Below, piece by piece: positions 41,171-49,832 of a DNA stretch of 64,000 bases. Below the pieces are notes generated by a model, which did no database searches, was not told where the DNA came from, and worked only from the letters and a program-made list of their open reading frames with translations. Source of the DNA: Chryseomicrobium excrementi (GTDB lineage Bacteria > Bacillota > Bacilli > Bacillales_A > Planococcaceae); contig NZ_PCGR01000003.1 in assembly GCF_002798305.1 (NCBI RefSeq), positions 124,001 through 188,000 of the forward strand, given 5' to 3'. A program made the position numbers and the translations under genes. Position 1 is the first letter of the stretch; the number at the start of each line of letters is the position of its first letter.

Positions 41171-42090
41171 GTTACGCAATTGAAGTCAAGAATGTAACGA
41201 AAGAGTTTGGTGCAAAAACCGTGTTGAACCAAGTGTCTATGCAAGTGAAGAAAGGAAGCATCTTTGGGTTTCTAGGGAGAAACGGTGCAGGGAAGTCAAC
41301 CCTTGTCAATATCATGACGGGAATCTCATTTGTGACGAAAGGGAGCGTGCATCTGTTAGGTGAGCCACTCCCGCTATCATCCGCTGTTCAAAGAAAAATT
41401 GGCGTGATGCCTGACTACTCCATGTTTTATGAAGACATGACAGCATTGCAGCACTTGCGTTATTTCGCAAAGCTTCTAAAGTTCGAGCAGCCAAATGCGT
41501 ACTATATGAATTTGTTGAAGCAAGTAGGATTAGAGGATGCTGCGCATGTGAAAACGAAGAAGTTTTCGTTCGGAATGAAGAAAAAGTTGGGGATTGCACA
41601 AGCATTGGTGAACGCTCCTGAATTGATTTTTCTAGATGAGCCAACTTCAGGGGTAGACGCAGACTCGATTTTAGGAATCCACGAGATCATCCGCAACTTG
41701 GCCAAAAAAGGCACGACCGTATTTTTGACCTCGCACAATTTAGACGAAGTCGAAAAACTGTGTGATGAAGTGGCAATTATGGAGAACGGGGTGGTCCGTT
41801 CGCAAGGGACGCTTGAAGAGCTGCGCACCCGCTTCCAACCGACTTTAGAAGTAACGATGAAACATGCACAAGCATCGAAAGACAGTAAAGCGATTCTAAC
41901 GAAACTGATCGAGAACCACGGAGAAATCCTGGATAGCTCTCCTGAACATTTTACGTTCACACTTCAAGATGACACGATGATTCCGGTCATTACACGGGCT
42001 TTTGCACAGATGAAGATAGATGTGTATCGTATAGAAGTGAACGAACCATCACTTGAAGAGATATTTTTGGATGTGGCGAGCAGCCAGTGA
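41167..42090 (+). CDS. ABC transporter ATP-binding protein
   Basis: A 307-residue ATPase: Walker A GRNGAGKSTLVNIM (about 41), Q-loop near MPDYSMFYEDMT, signature SFGMKKKLGIAQAL (about 136), Walker B LIFLDEPTSGVDA (about 158) and switch region LTSHNLDEVE. The C-terminal 80 residues are the accessory domain of exporter ATPases. Start ATG 41167 overlaps the permease stop, with GGGGAGAG upstream; nine earlier in-frame codons are not needed. A terminator follows. Together with the permease it forms one exporter of unknown substrate. Confidence 0.88.
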   Translation: MSYAIEVKNVTKEFGAKTVLNQVSMQVKKGSIFGFLGRNGAGKSTLVNIMTGISFVTKGSVHLLGEPLPLSSAVQRKIGVMPDYSMFYEDMTALQHLRYFAKLLKFEQPNAYYMNLLKQVGLEDAAHVKTKKFSFGMKKKLGIAQALVNAPELIFLDEPTSGVDADSILGIHEIIRNLAKKGTTVFLTSHNLDEVEKLCDEVAIMENGVVRSQGTLEELRTRFQPTLEVTMKHAQASKDSKAILTKLIENHGEILDSSPEHFTFTLQDDTMIPVITRAFAQMKIDVYRIEVNEPSLEEIFLDVASSQ

Positions 42091-42092
42091 AT

Positions 42093-42127
42093 AAAAGCCG
42101 ATTTGCAGAAGATGCAAATCGGCTTTT
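42093..42127. terminator. Bidirectional terminator
   Basis: AAAAGCCGATTTGCA and TGCAAATCGGCTTTT form a perfect 15-base stem around GAAGA, between the ABC ATPase and the convergent monooxygenase gene. Confidence 0.85.
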
Positions 42128-42143
42128 ATGTGGAATGGATTAG

Positions 42144-42431
42144 TTAATCTTCAACTACAGTTAAAAACTTCACGTCTCGATTGGCAATTAAAGGAGCCGT
42201 GTTGTTTCGGTACTCTTCATAGTGAGGAGAGGCGACGTGCGCTTCGAGTGCTTGCTGGCTTTCCCATACTTCATAAAACACAAAGGTGTCAGGGTGATCA
42301 TTAACACGATGTAGCGTGTAAGAGATACAACCTGTTTCTGAGCGTGAAGGAGCTAACACCTTTTTTAGATGATGCTCGAGTTGTTCTCCCATATCTGGTT
42401 TTGCTTGGAGTGTTGCAAGAATAGTGATCAT
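42144..42431 (-). CDS. Antibiotic biosynthesis monooxygenase (ABM) family protein
   Basis: A 95-residue ABM-domain protein: ITILATLQAKPDMGEQLEHHLK, then ETGCISYTLHRVNDHPDTFVFYEVWESQQALEAHVASPHYEEY. This ferredoxin-like dimer family includes cofactor-free quinone monooxygenases such as YgiN and haem-degrading enzymes; the haem-binding His/Asn residues of IsdG are not obvious. The start follows AAGGAGG. It may share a transcript with the SDR gene upstream (60-base gap). Confidence 0.82.
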   Translation of the reverse strand: MITILATLQAKPDMGEQLEHHLKKVLAPSRSETGCISYTLHRVNDHPDTFVFYEVWESQQALEAHVASPHYEEYRNNTAPLIANRDVKFLTVVED

Positions 42432-42491
42432 CGTTTTTCCTCCTTAGATGTAAACTAGTTCATTCACATAGGATGTGACTATTAAGCGGTC

Positions 42492-43307
42492 TTACTGCAG
42501 CATCTTGTCACTCTTCTCCCAAAGAAGTCGAGGTAGAGTCCCGTCATCAATTGCTTGGACACGCATCGGCCGCCCTTTGTAGTACACGCCGCCGGGTTCC
42601 CAATCAACACCTGGTGTTCCCTCGATTAAAGCGACCAGTGACTCAGCGCTCTTCTCAGGAGAAATGGTGATCAAGTACTTGAGTGGTGTATGGTACATGA
42701 AACGCATGAAGTGGTTCGTCTCTGAAGCAAAGCTCGTCCGCACAACACCTGGATGAAAGGCGACGGCGGAAATGCCTTGATCGCCATAGCGTTTTTGTAG
42801 CTCCCAAGTAAAATAAATGTTCGCGAGCTTTCCGTTGCCGTACGCATTCGTTGGGGAATAGTTCGATGCGTTGTTCAAGTCATTGATATCAAATGCTTTC
42901 CCAAACAAGTTCGCTGCTTCACTAGAGGTCTGAATGACACTTGCTTTGCTAGCAATCAATTTTGACAATAAGCGCTTAGTCAGCAAAAAACCGGCTAAGT
43001 GGTTCACTTGAAACGTCTTCTCAAAGCCGTCTTCTGTCAGCTCGCGGTTTCCCATGATGCCGCCTGCGTTATTCGCAAGAACATCGATGGTTGGATAGGT
43101 TTGCAATTCTTCAGCCAAGCGCTCTACGTCACGTAATTTCGTGAAATCCGCTAAATGATAGGGTGCGTTTAGTTCTTTACTTAGAGCTTCCGTCTTCTGT
43201 TTAGAGCGTCCGACAAGGATCACTTCATGTCCGTTTCTCTTTAACTGTCGTGCAGCTGCAGCACCTATCCCATCACTTGCACCCGTAATCACTACCGTTT
43301 TTTTCAT
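42492..43307 (-). CDS. Short-chain dehydrogenase/reductase
   Basis: A 271-residue classical SDR: GASDGIGAAAARQL cofactor motif at residue 8, NNAGGIMGN (about 80), the Ser of IQTSSEAA (about 130) and the catalytic Tyr-x-x-x-Lys in TNAYGNGKLAN (about 157). The C-terminal substrate loop resembles retinol-dehydrogenase-like SDRs. ATG 43307 is preferred because GGGGGATTAGTG precedes it; the frame continues upstream for 18 codons over a LysR remnant. Together with the ABM protein it may form a small redox operon. Substrate not inferred. Confidence 0.85.
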   Translation of the reverse strand: MKKTVVITGASDGIGAAAARQLKRNGHEVILVGRSKQKTEALSKELNAPYHLADFTKLRDVERLAEELQTYPTIDVLANNAGGIMGNRELTEDGFEKTFQVNHLAGFLLTKRLLSKLIASKASVIQTSSEAANLFGKAFDINDLNNASNYSPTNAYGNGKLANIYFTWELQKRYGDQGISAVAFHPGVVRTSFASETNHFMRFMYHTPLKYLITISPEKSAESLVALIEGTPGVDWEPGGVYYKGRPMRVQAIDDGTLPRLLWEKSDKMLQ

Positions 43308-43332
43308 CACTAATCCCCCTCGTATCAAATAC

Positions 43333-43452
43333 TTACCCGAAATAACTACGCCGAATGACACTAAGAAAAGCTTCCGACAGCGCGTCTTGTTGTTTCATCA
43401 TCGCATATGTGGTCACTTTTGGCAGGTCAAACAACTCGAAAGGGACCGACAT
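43333..43452 (-). pseudogene. C-terminal remnant of a LysR-type regulator
   Basis: A 39-codon open frame (MSVPFELFDLPKVTTYAMMK, then QQDALSEAFLSVIRRSYFG) looks like the last segment of a LysR substrate-binding domain. No upstream part of such a gene is present. It is immediately upstream of the SDR gene, where a regulator would be expected. It probably survives from a deletion. Judged by eye only. Confidence 0.35.
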
Positions 43453-43511
43453 TAGGTGACAATGTCATCTTCCGTCCGGAGTCTGTGTACCGCCTTTCTT
43501 AAAAACATACT

Positions 43512-43540
43512 TTGCATACAAAAATAGAATGTGCTATAGT
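43512..43540 (+). promoter_or_regulatory. SigA promoter of the thiamin operon
   Basis: TTGCAT (43512-43517) and TATAGT (43535-43540), 17 bases apart, with TGC before the -10 (extended type). Transcription would begin about 43547, just ahead of the riboswitch. Confidence 0.65.
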
Positions 43541-43560
43541 AATCGCGACAACTACATGCA

Positions 43561-43650
43561 CATCCACTAGGGGAGCCGAAGAGGCTGAGACGGACAGAAG
43601 TCCGGACCCTTTGAACCTGATCTGGATCATACCAGCGGAGGGAAGTGGCG
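43561..43650 (+). ncRNA. TPP riboswitch (THI box)
   Basis: The conserved TPP aptamer elements appear in order: ACTAGGGGAGCC, GGCTGAGACGGACAG, then GGACCCTTTGAACCTGAT, CTGGATCATACCAGCGGAGG and GAAGTGG. This is the classical thiamin-pyrophosphate sensor. A GC-rich hairpin ending in TTTTTTT follows at about 43683-43718 and likely acts as the expression platform that terminates transcription when TPP is bound. It controls the tenA-thiM-thiD-thiE-thiW genes. Confidence 0.95.
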
Positions 43651-43740
43651 CGACCGTTCTGGTAGTTTATTTTGACGGCTTCACGCTGCTTTCCTTTGGG
43701 AGAGTGGCGTTTTTTTGTTGTCAGAAAGGACGGGGAGACG

Positions 43741-44427
43741 ATGAGTTTTTGTAAAGAAGTACGAGAAGAATGTAAAGATGTCTGGGAGAGTAGTTTTGAT
43801 CATCCCTTTGTTACGGGGTTAGCTGAAGGGACGTTGCCGGAGGACGTATTTCGCTTTTATGTCATGCAAGATGCCTATTATCTAACGCATTTTGCCAAAG
43901 TGCAGGCACTGGGGGCTGTGAAAGCGACGGACCTTGCCATGACGCGCTCATTTGCCCACCATGCGGAGCAGACCTGTGCAGCAGAACTCAGTCTACACGA
44001 ATCGTTTATGCAACTACTTGGAGTGACCGATTCAGATTGGGAAGCCTTTGAACCGTCACCATCTGCCTATGCCTACGTGTCCCATATGTACCGAGCGGCT
44101 CAGGGAGATGTCGCAGATGTTCTTGCGGCATTATTGCCGTGTTATTGGCTCTATTATGAAATCGGAGTCCAGCTTCAGCATGCGACTCCAGCCAATCCGA
44201 TTTACAAGCGCTGGATTGCAACCTACGGTTCGGAATGGTTTGCCACACTTGTAGAAGAACAGAAAAATCGGATGGACGAGCTCGCATCGGGAGTGTCCGA
44301 AAAACGACTCGAAGAATTGAAACAGCATTTCAAACGCAGTGTCTACTATGAGTGGCACTTCTGGCAACAAGCGTGGACTCAGGAGACTTGGAATGTCCGA
44401 AATGAGGTGCCGAGCTTTGAACGATAA
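43741..44427 (+). CDS. tenA: Aminopyrimidine aminohydrolase TenA
   Basis: A 228-residue member of the TenA/thiaminase II family: helical, with the segments FVTGLAEGTLPEDVFRFYVMQDAYYL and FAHHAEQTCAAELSLHESFMQ near the start, CYWLYYEIG with the conserved Cys (about residue 135) and the C-terminal SVYYEWHFWQQAW with the acidic catalytic residue. It hydrolyses aminopyrimidine breakdown products of thiamin to HMP, feeding the salvage route. GGGGAGACG precedes ATG. It is the first gene under the TPP riboswitch and overlaps thiM. Confidence 0.9.
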   Translation: MSFCKEVREECKDVWESSFDHPFVTGLAEGTLPEDVFRFYVMQDAYYLTHFAKVQALGAVKATDLAMTRSFAHHAEQTCAAELSLHESFMQLLGVTDSDWEAFEPSPSAYAYVSHMYRAAQGDVADVLAALLPCYWLYYEIGVQLQHATPANPIYKRWIATYGSEWFATLVEEQKNRMDELASGVSEKRLEELKQHFKRSVYYEWHFWQQAWTQETWNVRNEVPSFER

Positions 44428-45157
44428 CAAACAGCCCACAACACCAATTGTTCACTGCATCACCAATTATGTCGTGGCTAACTTTGTAGCTAACGGATTA
44501 GTGGCCATTGGAGCATCGCCCATTATGGGAGATGAAGAGCGTGAGGTCGAAGATTTGGTTCAGTTAGCAGATGCGCTCAGTTTGAATCTAGGAACAGTGT
44601 CCGAGCGGACGGTACGAAGTATGAAGCTTGCTGGAGAAGCGGCAGTGAAAAAGGGAATTCCGCGGGTCTTAGATCCAGTGGGAGCTGGAGCGTCTGCGTA
44701 TCGTTTAGAGGCAGCGAATACTGTTATTGCTAGTGCGCGTCCTACGCTCATTCGGTGCAATGCAGGTGAAGCAGCAGCTCTATTAGGTGTGGAGTGGAAA
44801 GCAAGAGGTGTGGATGCGGGAACAGGGGAAACAGATGGTTTCACTTTAGCGAAAGCACTTGCTTCTAAGTACGCGACTACAGTAGTCATCTCTGGTGCGG
44901 TCGATTACATCTCAGACGGCAAGACGATCTTGACCAACCTTACGGGTCACCCTGATATGACACGAGTAGTCGGTACAGGGTGCCTCCTTAGTAGCTTACT
45001 TGCAGCATGGCTGACAAAAGACACAAGTCTCGAGACAATCCAAGATGGGATGTTTAGATATGGACGAGCAGGTGAACGAGCTGTGCAAAGTGGAATAGGT
45101 GGATTTTCGAATGCCCTATTAGAGGCCCTTACAGATGAGGAGGTCTACACACTATGA
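44417..45157 (+). CDS. thiM: Hydroxyethylthiazole kinase ThiM
   Basis: A 246-residue ribokinase-like enzyme: [58 protein letters not shown] and [15 protein letters not shown], which carries the catalytic Cys/Gly anion hole. It phosphorylates hydroxyethylthiazole for salvage. Its start is inferred as TTG 44417 since GAGGTG lies seven bases upstream; an ATG at 44402 and an earlier GTG are in frame but have no good ribosome site. It overlaps tenA by 11 bases and thiD by four. Confidence 0.9.
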   Translation: MNDNKQPTTPIVHCITNYVVANFVANGLVAIGASPIMGDEEREVEDLVQLADALSLNLGTVSERTVRSMKLAGEAAVKKGIPRVLDPVGAGASAYRLEAANTVIASARPTLIRCNAGEAAALLGVEWKARGVDAGTGETDGFTLAKALASKYATTVVISGAVDYISDGKTILTNLTGHPDMTRVVGTGCLLSSLLAAWLTKDTSLETIQDGMFRYGRAGERAVQSGIGGFSNALLEALTDEEVYTL

Positions 45158-46017
45158 CGGTTCCACAAGTACTAACAATTGCAGGTTCTGATAGTGGGGG
45201 CGGTGCTGGGATCCAGGCAGATCTGAAGACGTTTCAAGAACGGGGTGTCTTCGGTTTGTCCGTGTTAACTGCGGTGACGGCTCAGAATACATTAGGTGTT
45301 CAGCGAGTCGGTGTTGTAGAACCAGAACTGTTATCGGCTCAGCTCGACTCTATCGGTGCAGATTTTCAACCGGCCGCAGTGAAAACAGGGATGCTTGCGG
45401 ATCCGTTTACTATTGAACGAGTAGTAGAAGCGGTAGTGACTTACAGTTGGCTAAATCTTGTCGTAGATCCCGTTATGGTGGCAAAAGGAGGTCACTCGTT
45501 ATTAGAGCAACAAGCGATTGACACGCTCAAACAGCTCCTTCTTCCTCACGCTATTCTTGTTACACCCAATACGCCTGAGATGGAACTGTTGACGGGTATC
45601 CCGATTACGGATGATAACAGTGCCAGACGCTCTATGGAAAACTTGCTAGAGACAGGAGTTTACGCGGTCCTTTTAAAAGGTGGTCACCGGAAAGGGCCGA
45701 CTGCAACCGACCTTTATCTAGATCAAACGGGGAAAGAGTTTAGGTTGTCCACACCGAGACTCGATACCACTCAGACACATGGGACGGGCTGTACTTTTAG
45801 TGCAACGATAGCAGCGGAACTCGCCAAAGGTATGTCGATGGAACAAGCCTGCGCCACAGCAAAGCAGTTCATTCAAGCAGCACTCAACTACCCGCTCCAT
45901 ATCGGTTCAGGCCATGGCCCAACGCATCATGCTGCTTACCGACTCTTTGAAGAAGGAAAGGAGGCTGGTGTAAATGAAAGAACAGAGTCTGTATTTCATT
46001 ATGGGCACAGCCGATAG
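45154..46017 (+). CDS. thiD: Hydroxymethylpyrimidine/phosphomethylpyrimidine kinase ThiD
   Basis: A 287-residue kinase of the ribokinase fold: [20 protein letters not shown] at residue 7, the strands AAVKTGMLA and [23 protein letters not shown] and the anion hole [17 protein letters not shown] (about 210). It phosphorylates HMP and HMP-P. GAGGAGG precedes the ATG, which overlaps the thiM stop. It overlaps thiE by 44 bases, an unusually long coupling overlap. Confidence 0.92.
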   Translation: MTVPQVLTIAGSDSGGGAGIQADLKTFQERGVFGLSVLTAVTAQNTLGVQRVGVVEPELLSAQLDSIGADFQPAAVKTGMLADPFTIERVVEAVVTYSWLNLVVDPVMVAKGGHSLLEQQAIDTLKQLLLPHAILVTPNTPEMELLTGIPITDDNSARRSMENLLETGVYAVLLKGGHRKGPTATDLYLDQTGKEFRLSTPRLDTTQTHGTGCTFSATIAAELAKGMSMEQACATAKQFIQAALNYPLHIGSGHGPTHHAAYRLFEEGKEAGVNERTESVFHYGHSR

Positions 46018-46615
46018 CGAGACCGAATCTGTAGAAGGAGTCCTTGCTGAAGCCCTAGCATCAGGAATTACCCACTTTCAGTTACGAGAGAAGGGAGCCA
46101 ACGCTTTAACCGGTACTCACTTATTGCAACTGGCTAGTAACTGCAAAGCCCTATGTTCTAGCTTCGGTGTTCCGTTTATTGTGAATGAAGACGTGGCACT
46201 TTGCCTAGCAGTGAACGCAGACGGGTTGCACATCGGACAAGAAGACGGATCGGTGCGGCTCGCACGTGAGCAGATAGGTCCTGATCGCTTATTAGGAGTT
46301 TCTGTACATTCCCTCGAGCAAGCCAAGCTAGCTATTGAAGAAGGTGCGGATTATCTGGGGATTGGTCCCGTATTTGCTACGTCATCTAAAGCAGATGCGC
46401 GGCCTCCAGCTGGAGTCCGTATCATTCGTGAAGTCTCTAAAGCGTATCCGCAAATTCCTATTGTAGGTATCGGGGGCATTACAGAAGAAAACGTGCAAGT
46501 GGTATGGGAAGCAGGAGCGCGAGGTGTAGCGGTGGTCTCGGCAATTAGCCGCTCTGTGAACCGTCAGCAAACCATTCGCCACTTAGTGCGGAAGGAAGTG
46601 TCCAGATGGAGCTGA
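45974..46615 (+). CDS. thiE: Thiamin-phosphate synthase ThiE
   Basis: A 213-residue TIM-barrel enzyme that joins HMP-PP and thiazole phosphate. Motifs: HFQLREKGAN, FIVNEDVALCLAVNADGLHIGQED, LGVSVHSLEQA, YLGIGPVFATSSKAD and IVGIGGITEENV, which bind the diphosphate and thiazole. AAAGGAGG lies within the thiD end. It completes the salvage route from HMP and thiazole to TMP. No thiC, thiG, thiO, thiS or thiF is in the window, so this operon alone does not support de novo synthesis. Confidence 0.93.
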   Translation: MKEQSLYFIMGTADSETESVEGVLAEALASGITHFQLREKGANALTGTHLLQLASNCKALCSSFGVPFIVNEDVALCLAVNADGLHIGQEDGSVRLAREQIGPDRLLGVSVHSLEQAKLAIEEGADYLGIGPVFATSSKADARPPAGVRIIREVSKAYPQIPIVGIGGITEENVQVVWEAGARGVAVVSAISRSVNRQQTIRHLVRKEVSRWS

Positions 46616-47109
46616 GAAGATTGATTCAGATGGCCATGTTGAGTGCCATAGGTGTACTAGGCTCTTTGGTTGTCTCGATTCCTTTAGGGGTCGCTAAAGC
46701 CTTTCCTGTTCAACATGCTATTAATGTAGTGGCAGCTGTTCTATTCGGTCCCCTTGGCGCTGGGATTGTAGCGCTATTTACAGCAACAATTCGAATTTTC
46801 ACAGGTACAGGCTCCTTATTGGCCATTCCAGGAAGTGTGATAGGAGCCTTATTAGCAGGTCTTTTCTATCGTTATAGCAAACGTACGAGAATGGCCGCAA
46901 CAGGAGAATTTATCGGTACAGGTGTCATCGCTTCTTTAGTGGCGGTCCCGTACGCAGCCTTATTTATGGGAACTAAAGTCGGTGGTTTGTTCTTTATGCC
47001 GGGCTTCATGGTATCTAGTGCCACAGGCGTTCTGTTAGGTATGCTTTTAGTCCGTTTTATGCAACGAGCTAAAGTGCAGGGACCTAGTAATCTGAGTAGA
47101 ACCTCATAA
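46606..47109 (+). CDS. thiW: ThiW, thiazole-type ECF transporter substrate-binding protein
   Basis: A 167-residue membrane protein with five or six helices. It contains an S-component-like N-terminus (LIQMAMLSAIGVLGS) and AFPVQHAINVVAAVLFGPLGA, GSLLAIPGSVIGALLAGLFYRYSKRT. ThiW is the predicted thiazole-uptake subunit of energy-coupling-factor transporters, found with thiM in TPP-controlled operons. It overlaps thiE by 10 bases and ends the operon, convergent with an ATPase gene by a six-base overlap. The ECF energising module must be encoded elsewhere. Confidence 0.88.
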   Translation: MELRRLIQMAMLSAIGVLGSLVVSIPLGVAKAFPVQHAINVVAAVLFGPLGAGIVALFTATIRIFTGTGSLLAIPGSVIGALLAGLFYRYSKRTRMAATGEFIGTGVIASLVAVPYAALFMGTKVGGLFFMPGFMVSSATGVLLGMLLVRFMQRAKVQGPSNLSRTS

Positions 47110-47865
47110 ATGCCGTAAGTAGCGCTCCGGATTTTGGAGAAAATCCCTTGTCAATGTGACATGCTCCAGTTCATCAAAACGAGTCTGATGAAGAACACCA
47201 TCTCGAAGTTCCAAGATTTCAGCACCAGGGAACGCCATTAGAATAGGAGAATGCGTGGCAATGATGAACTGCGCATCTTCCTCTATCATCTCTTTGATCA
47301 TTGAGATGAGTGTCAGTTGTCTGGCTGGAGAGAGCGGTGCCTCGGGCTCATCGAGAATATACAAGCCACCGGGCTGAAATCGCGCTTGAAACAGATCTAA
47401 AAAGCTTTCTCCATGTGACCGGAATTCTAAGCCGTCTCCGTAAAGGCGTTTCAAATCGGCAAGCGTGTTCCGATGCGGCAGAGCCTCCCAAGAGTGGGGG
47501 TCCCGTGCTTCAATCTCCGCTAAAATCTCGCGGGTCTCTCGTTTGATGGTTTGCAGGCGCTCGATGAAATCACTATAGTCTCGCGCTTTAAAATAAAATC
47601 CTTTTTTCGTGCGAATGGACCAGACGAGCTTCAGTAGCGATTCGGTTTCTTCTCTATATGTATCTTCTCCACTAATAGTGATACTTCCGGCACTGCTGGC
47701 AATCAGTTCAAGAAGAGTCGACTTTCCACTGCCGTTTTCTCCCACGAGAAGGGTCACAGGCTTGGTGAATTTCCATGTCTTTAAATTGCTAATGATAGGA
47801 GTGTGGGCGGCATAGTCTTCACTGTTTACTTCGGAACGTCTTGAAACTGAGGTCAAGTGGATCAT
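47104..47865 (-). CDS. AAA-type ATPase (predicted ABC/SMC-like ATPase)
   Basis: A 253-residue soluble ATPase: Walker A GENGSGKSTLLELIAS (about residue 42), a signature-like RSHGESFLDLFQARF (about 150), Walker B LYILDEPEAPLSPARQ (about 170) and FIIATHSPILM with the switch His. It fits the stand-alone AAA family (COG3910) rather than membrane ABC importers. Members are of unknown role; a defence role has been proposed for related families but nothing here supports it. Start ATG has AAAGGAGC upstream. Single gene. Confidence 0.72.
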   Translation of the reverse strand: MIHLTSVSRRSEVNSEDYAAHTPIISNLKTWKFTKPVTLLVGENGSGKSTLLELIASSAGSITISGEDTYREETESLLKLVWSIRTKKGFYFKARDYSDFIERLQTIKRETREILAEIEARDPHSWEALPHRNTLADLKRLYGDGLEFRSHGESFLDLFQARFQPGGLYILDEPEAPLSPARQLTLISMIKEMIEEDAQFIIATHSPILMAFPGAEILELRDGVLHQTRFDELEHVTLTRDFLQNPERYLRHL

Positions 47866-47883
47866 GCTAAAGCTCCTTTCTTA

Positions 47884-47924
47884 AGAAAAAAGACCGTTTC
47901 GCGATTATCGCAAAGCGGTCTTTT
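47884..47924. terminator. Terminator between the ATPase promoter and cdd
   Basis: AAAAGACCG-TTTCGCGA and TCGC-AAAG-CGGTCTTTT form a stem around TTA, followed by T's. It ends the cdd transcript. Confidence 0.7.
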
Positions 47925-47930
47925 CTGTTC

Positions 47931-48329
47931 TTACATATCTAAATCAGTAAACGCCATTGGCAATAGTTCCTTAAGAGCCAACGTGCGAATCTCGTTCTTA
48001 TCGTTAGTTAAATGCACTGGCATATCTGGTTCGAAGAACTCAGCCATTACCTGTCGGCAGATACTGCAAGGCGGCAAGAAATCTTCCGTGTTTCCGTTAA
48101 CAGCGATCTCAGCGAAATCTCCTTTGTGGTAGCCTTCAGTGATGGCTGTGAAGATAGCCGTTCGCTCTGCACAGTTGGTTGCTCCAAAAGAGACGTTCTC
48201 TACGTTCACGCCTGTGAACACACGACCATCTTTCATTAATAGCGCAGCGCCAACAGGAAACTTCGAATACGGTGCATAAGCGCGTTGTTTGATCTCGCGT
48301 GCTTGGCTAACGAGTTGCTCTTTGTCCAT
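47931..48329 (-). CDS. cdd: Cytidine deaminase
   Basis: A 132-residue enzyme with the zinc-binding signatures: CAERTAIF (His/Cys-Ala-Glu with the catalytic Glu, about residue 52) and PPCSICRQVMAEF (about 85, Pro-Cys-x-x-Cys). The N-terminal YAPYSKFPVGAALLMKDGRVFTG is typical of tetrameric bacterial Cdd. It converts cytidine and deoxycytidine to uridine for pyrimidine salvage. I use ATG 48329; twelve earlier codons precede it, and AGAGGGATG sits upstream. Single gene. Confidence 0.92.
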   Translation of the reverse strand: MDKEQLVSQAREIKQRAYAPYSKFPVGAALLMKDGRVFTGVNVENVSFGATNCAERTAIFTAITEGYHKGDFAEIAVNGNTEDFLPPCSICRQVMAEFFEPDMPVHLTNDKNEIRTLALKELLPMAFTDLDM

Positions 48330-48437
48330 CCAATCATCCCTCTCACGAAAAATGAACTTTTTCAAGTCCCCTGTCGATTTTTCTGAAAATGGGCAGGAAT
48401 ACTATCATACACCGTTTTGGAAGCGGATGCAACCAAG

Positions 48438-49061
48438 TTATGGCGCGACAAGAGCTCGTACTTGATCCATTCCATAGCGATATACAAACTTGGCCAACGG
48501 CTCCCGTTTTTTTCCTTCGGCTGCATATAAGTCGATCAAGCGATCAATGGCTTGGTACAGCTCCTCTGGCGTGGCATCTTCTAAAACGATTTCTCCTAGC
48601 TGAGCATCGATGCCTTTCGCTTTTCCCCCAGCATACAGATTATATGTGTCTTTCATCTTCATCACACCGATATCATTTGCGCGAGGTTCGCCACATCCGA
48701 CAGCGCATCCCGTGTATGCGGCTCTAACAGTGAACGGGACGGGACGCCCTGCAATCCGTTCATTGATTTCCTTCGCTACAGGCATTCCCTCTTGCTCAGA
48801 TCCTTTGCAGAAGTTGCAGGTCCGCAGGCTCTTCACAAAATTTCCGACCGGATAGACAGATAACCCTACCGCCCTAAAGGCTTCAGTAGCTTCAGATACT
48901 TGATCTTTTGGAATATCTACATAGAGCTGTTGAAACGTGGTCAGTTCCAATTCATCGTCTTCCGCCATGTAAGTAGCCAAAGTGGCTAGTTGACGCGCGT
49001 TCAATTTGGATCCAAATCCGATTCCTCCATTGACAGCAAGCTTTTGGGTTTCTTCAGTCAT
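48438..49061 (-). CDS. Small nitrite/sulfite-reductase-like iron-sulfur protein
   Basis: A 207-residue protein resembling one half of the nitrite/sulfite reductase fold. It has the ferredoxin-like N-terminal part (KLNARQLATLATYMAE), VYPVGNFVKSLRTCNFCKGSE (first cysteine group near 85) and TGCAVGCGEPRANDIG (second group near 120). Classical reductases use C-x5-C and C-x3-C; here the first group reads C-x2-C, so the cluster ligation may differ. Without the partner half it is too short for a full siroheme enzyme. This small type occurs in Bacillales; its role is unknown. ATG 49061 is preferred over one three codons earlier. Confidence 0.72.
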   Translation of the reverse strand: MTEETQKLAVNGGIGFGSKLNARQLATLATYMAEDDELELTTFQQLYVDIPKDQVSEATEAFRAVGLSVYPVGNFVKSLRTCNFCKGSEQEGMPVAKEINERIAGRPVPFTVRAAYTGCAVGCGEPRANDIGVMKMKDTYNLYAGGKAKGIDAQLGEIVLEDATPEELYQAIDRLIDLYAAEGKKREPLAKFVYRYGMDQVRALVAP

Positions 49062-49246
49062 TCGCCTCATCCTATCTATACAAATCTCTAATTATCTACT
49101 AGTTATGATATGATACGAGGTGGGGGTATGTAAAGTCTAAGACATACGATTCATTTTTAAGAATTGATACACTTCACACTTTTTGCATAGTATTTTGATA
49201 TTTTATACTGATGGTATACATAGAACGAGAGGGATATCACAAATTT

Positions 49247-49816
49247 ATGATAGAGACCATAAAAGAACTCATCGAACAATCCACCCAACTATCTGGATTT
49301 GTAGCATTTGTTGCCGTATTTGTAGCATCGATGATTCCATTTATGCCACTACCTGTTCTCTACGGGGTGATCGGGTACAACTTGCCGGTAGCTACTGCTT
49401 TACTGCTCACGGTATTCGGTTCTCTACTAGGTACCTTCACATTTTTCTTGCTGATCCGCTACTTGTTTCCAGATCGTGCGGCAACGTATATGACAAAACA
49501 TCATGCTGCAAAGCGTCTATTTGAACGTATGCAGACCAATGGTTTTCAGATAGTCTTGATTGCTCGGCTACTACCAATCGTCCCATCGATTGCTGTCAAT
49601 CTAGTCAGTGCCGTCACACCCGTCTCTTCACTCGTTTTTTTGACAGCAACAGCACTTGGAAAACTCCCGCTTATCGTCATCTATACGGTGGCGGGAAATC
49701 AGATCAATCTGTATACCGGAGAGACGCTCATCGTCTTAATCATATATATGTGCGTGCTCTTATGGATGGCGCATGTACTTCAGAAAAAATGGGAATTGTC
49801 GCGCCACACTTGCTAA
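49247..49816 (+). CDS. TVP38/TMEM64 (VTT domain) membrane protein
   Basis: A 189-residue DedA-superfamily membrane protein with about five helices. The diagnostic VTT sequence is seen in GSLLGTFTFFLLIRYLFPDRAAT and the central FQIVLIARLLPIVPSIAVNLVSAVTPVSSLVFL, where RLLPIVP is the conserved re-entrant motif. Family members are lipid scramblases or flippases for phosphatidylethanolamine or undecaprenyl-phosphate. The start is less sure: ATG 49247 is 13 bases after GAGAGGG, and an ATG at 49211 has no ribosome site. It ends just before the MurE-like gene (16 bases), so a link to the cell wall is possible. Confidence 0.78.
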   Translation: MIETIKELIEQSTQLSGFVAFVAVFVASMIPFMPLPVLYGVIGYNLPVATALLLTVFGSLLGTFTFFLLIRYLFPDRAATYMTKHHAAKRLFERMQTNGFQIVLIARLLPIVPSIAVNLVSAVTPVSSLVFLTATALGKLPLIVIYTVAGNQINLYTGETLIVLIIYMCVLLWMAHVLQKKWELSRHTC

Positions 49817-49832
49817 TGAAGGAGTCGAATTG

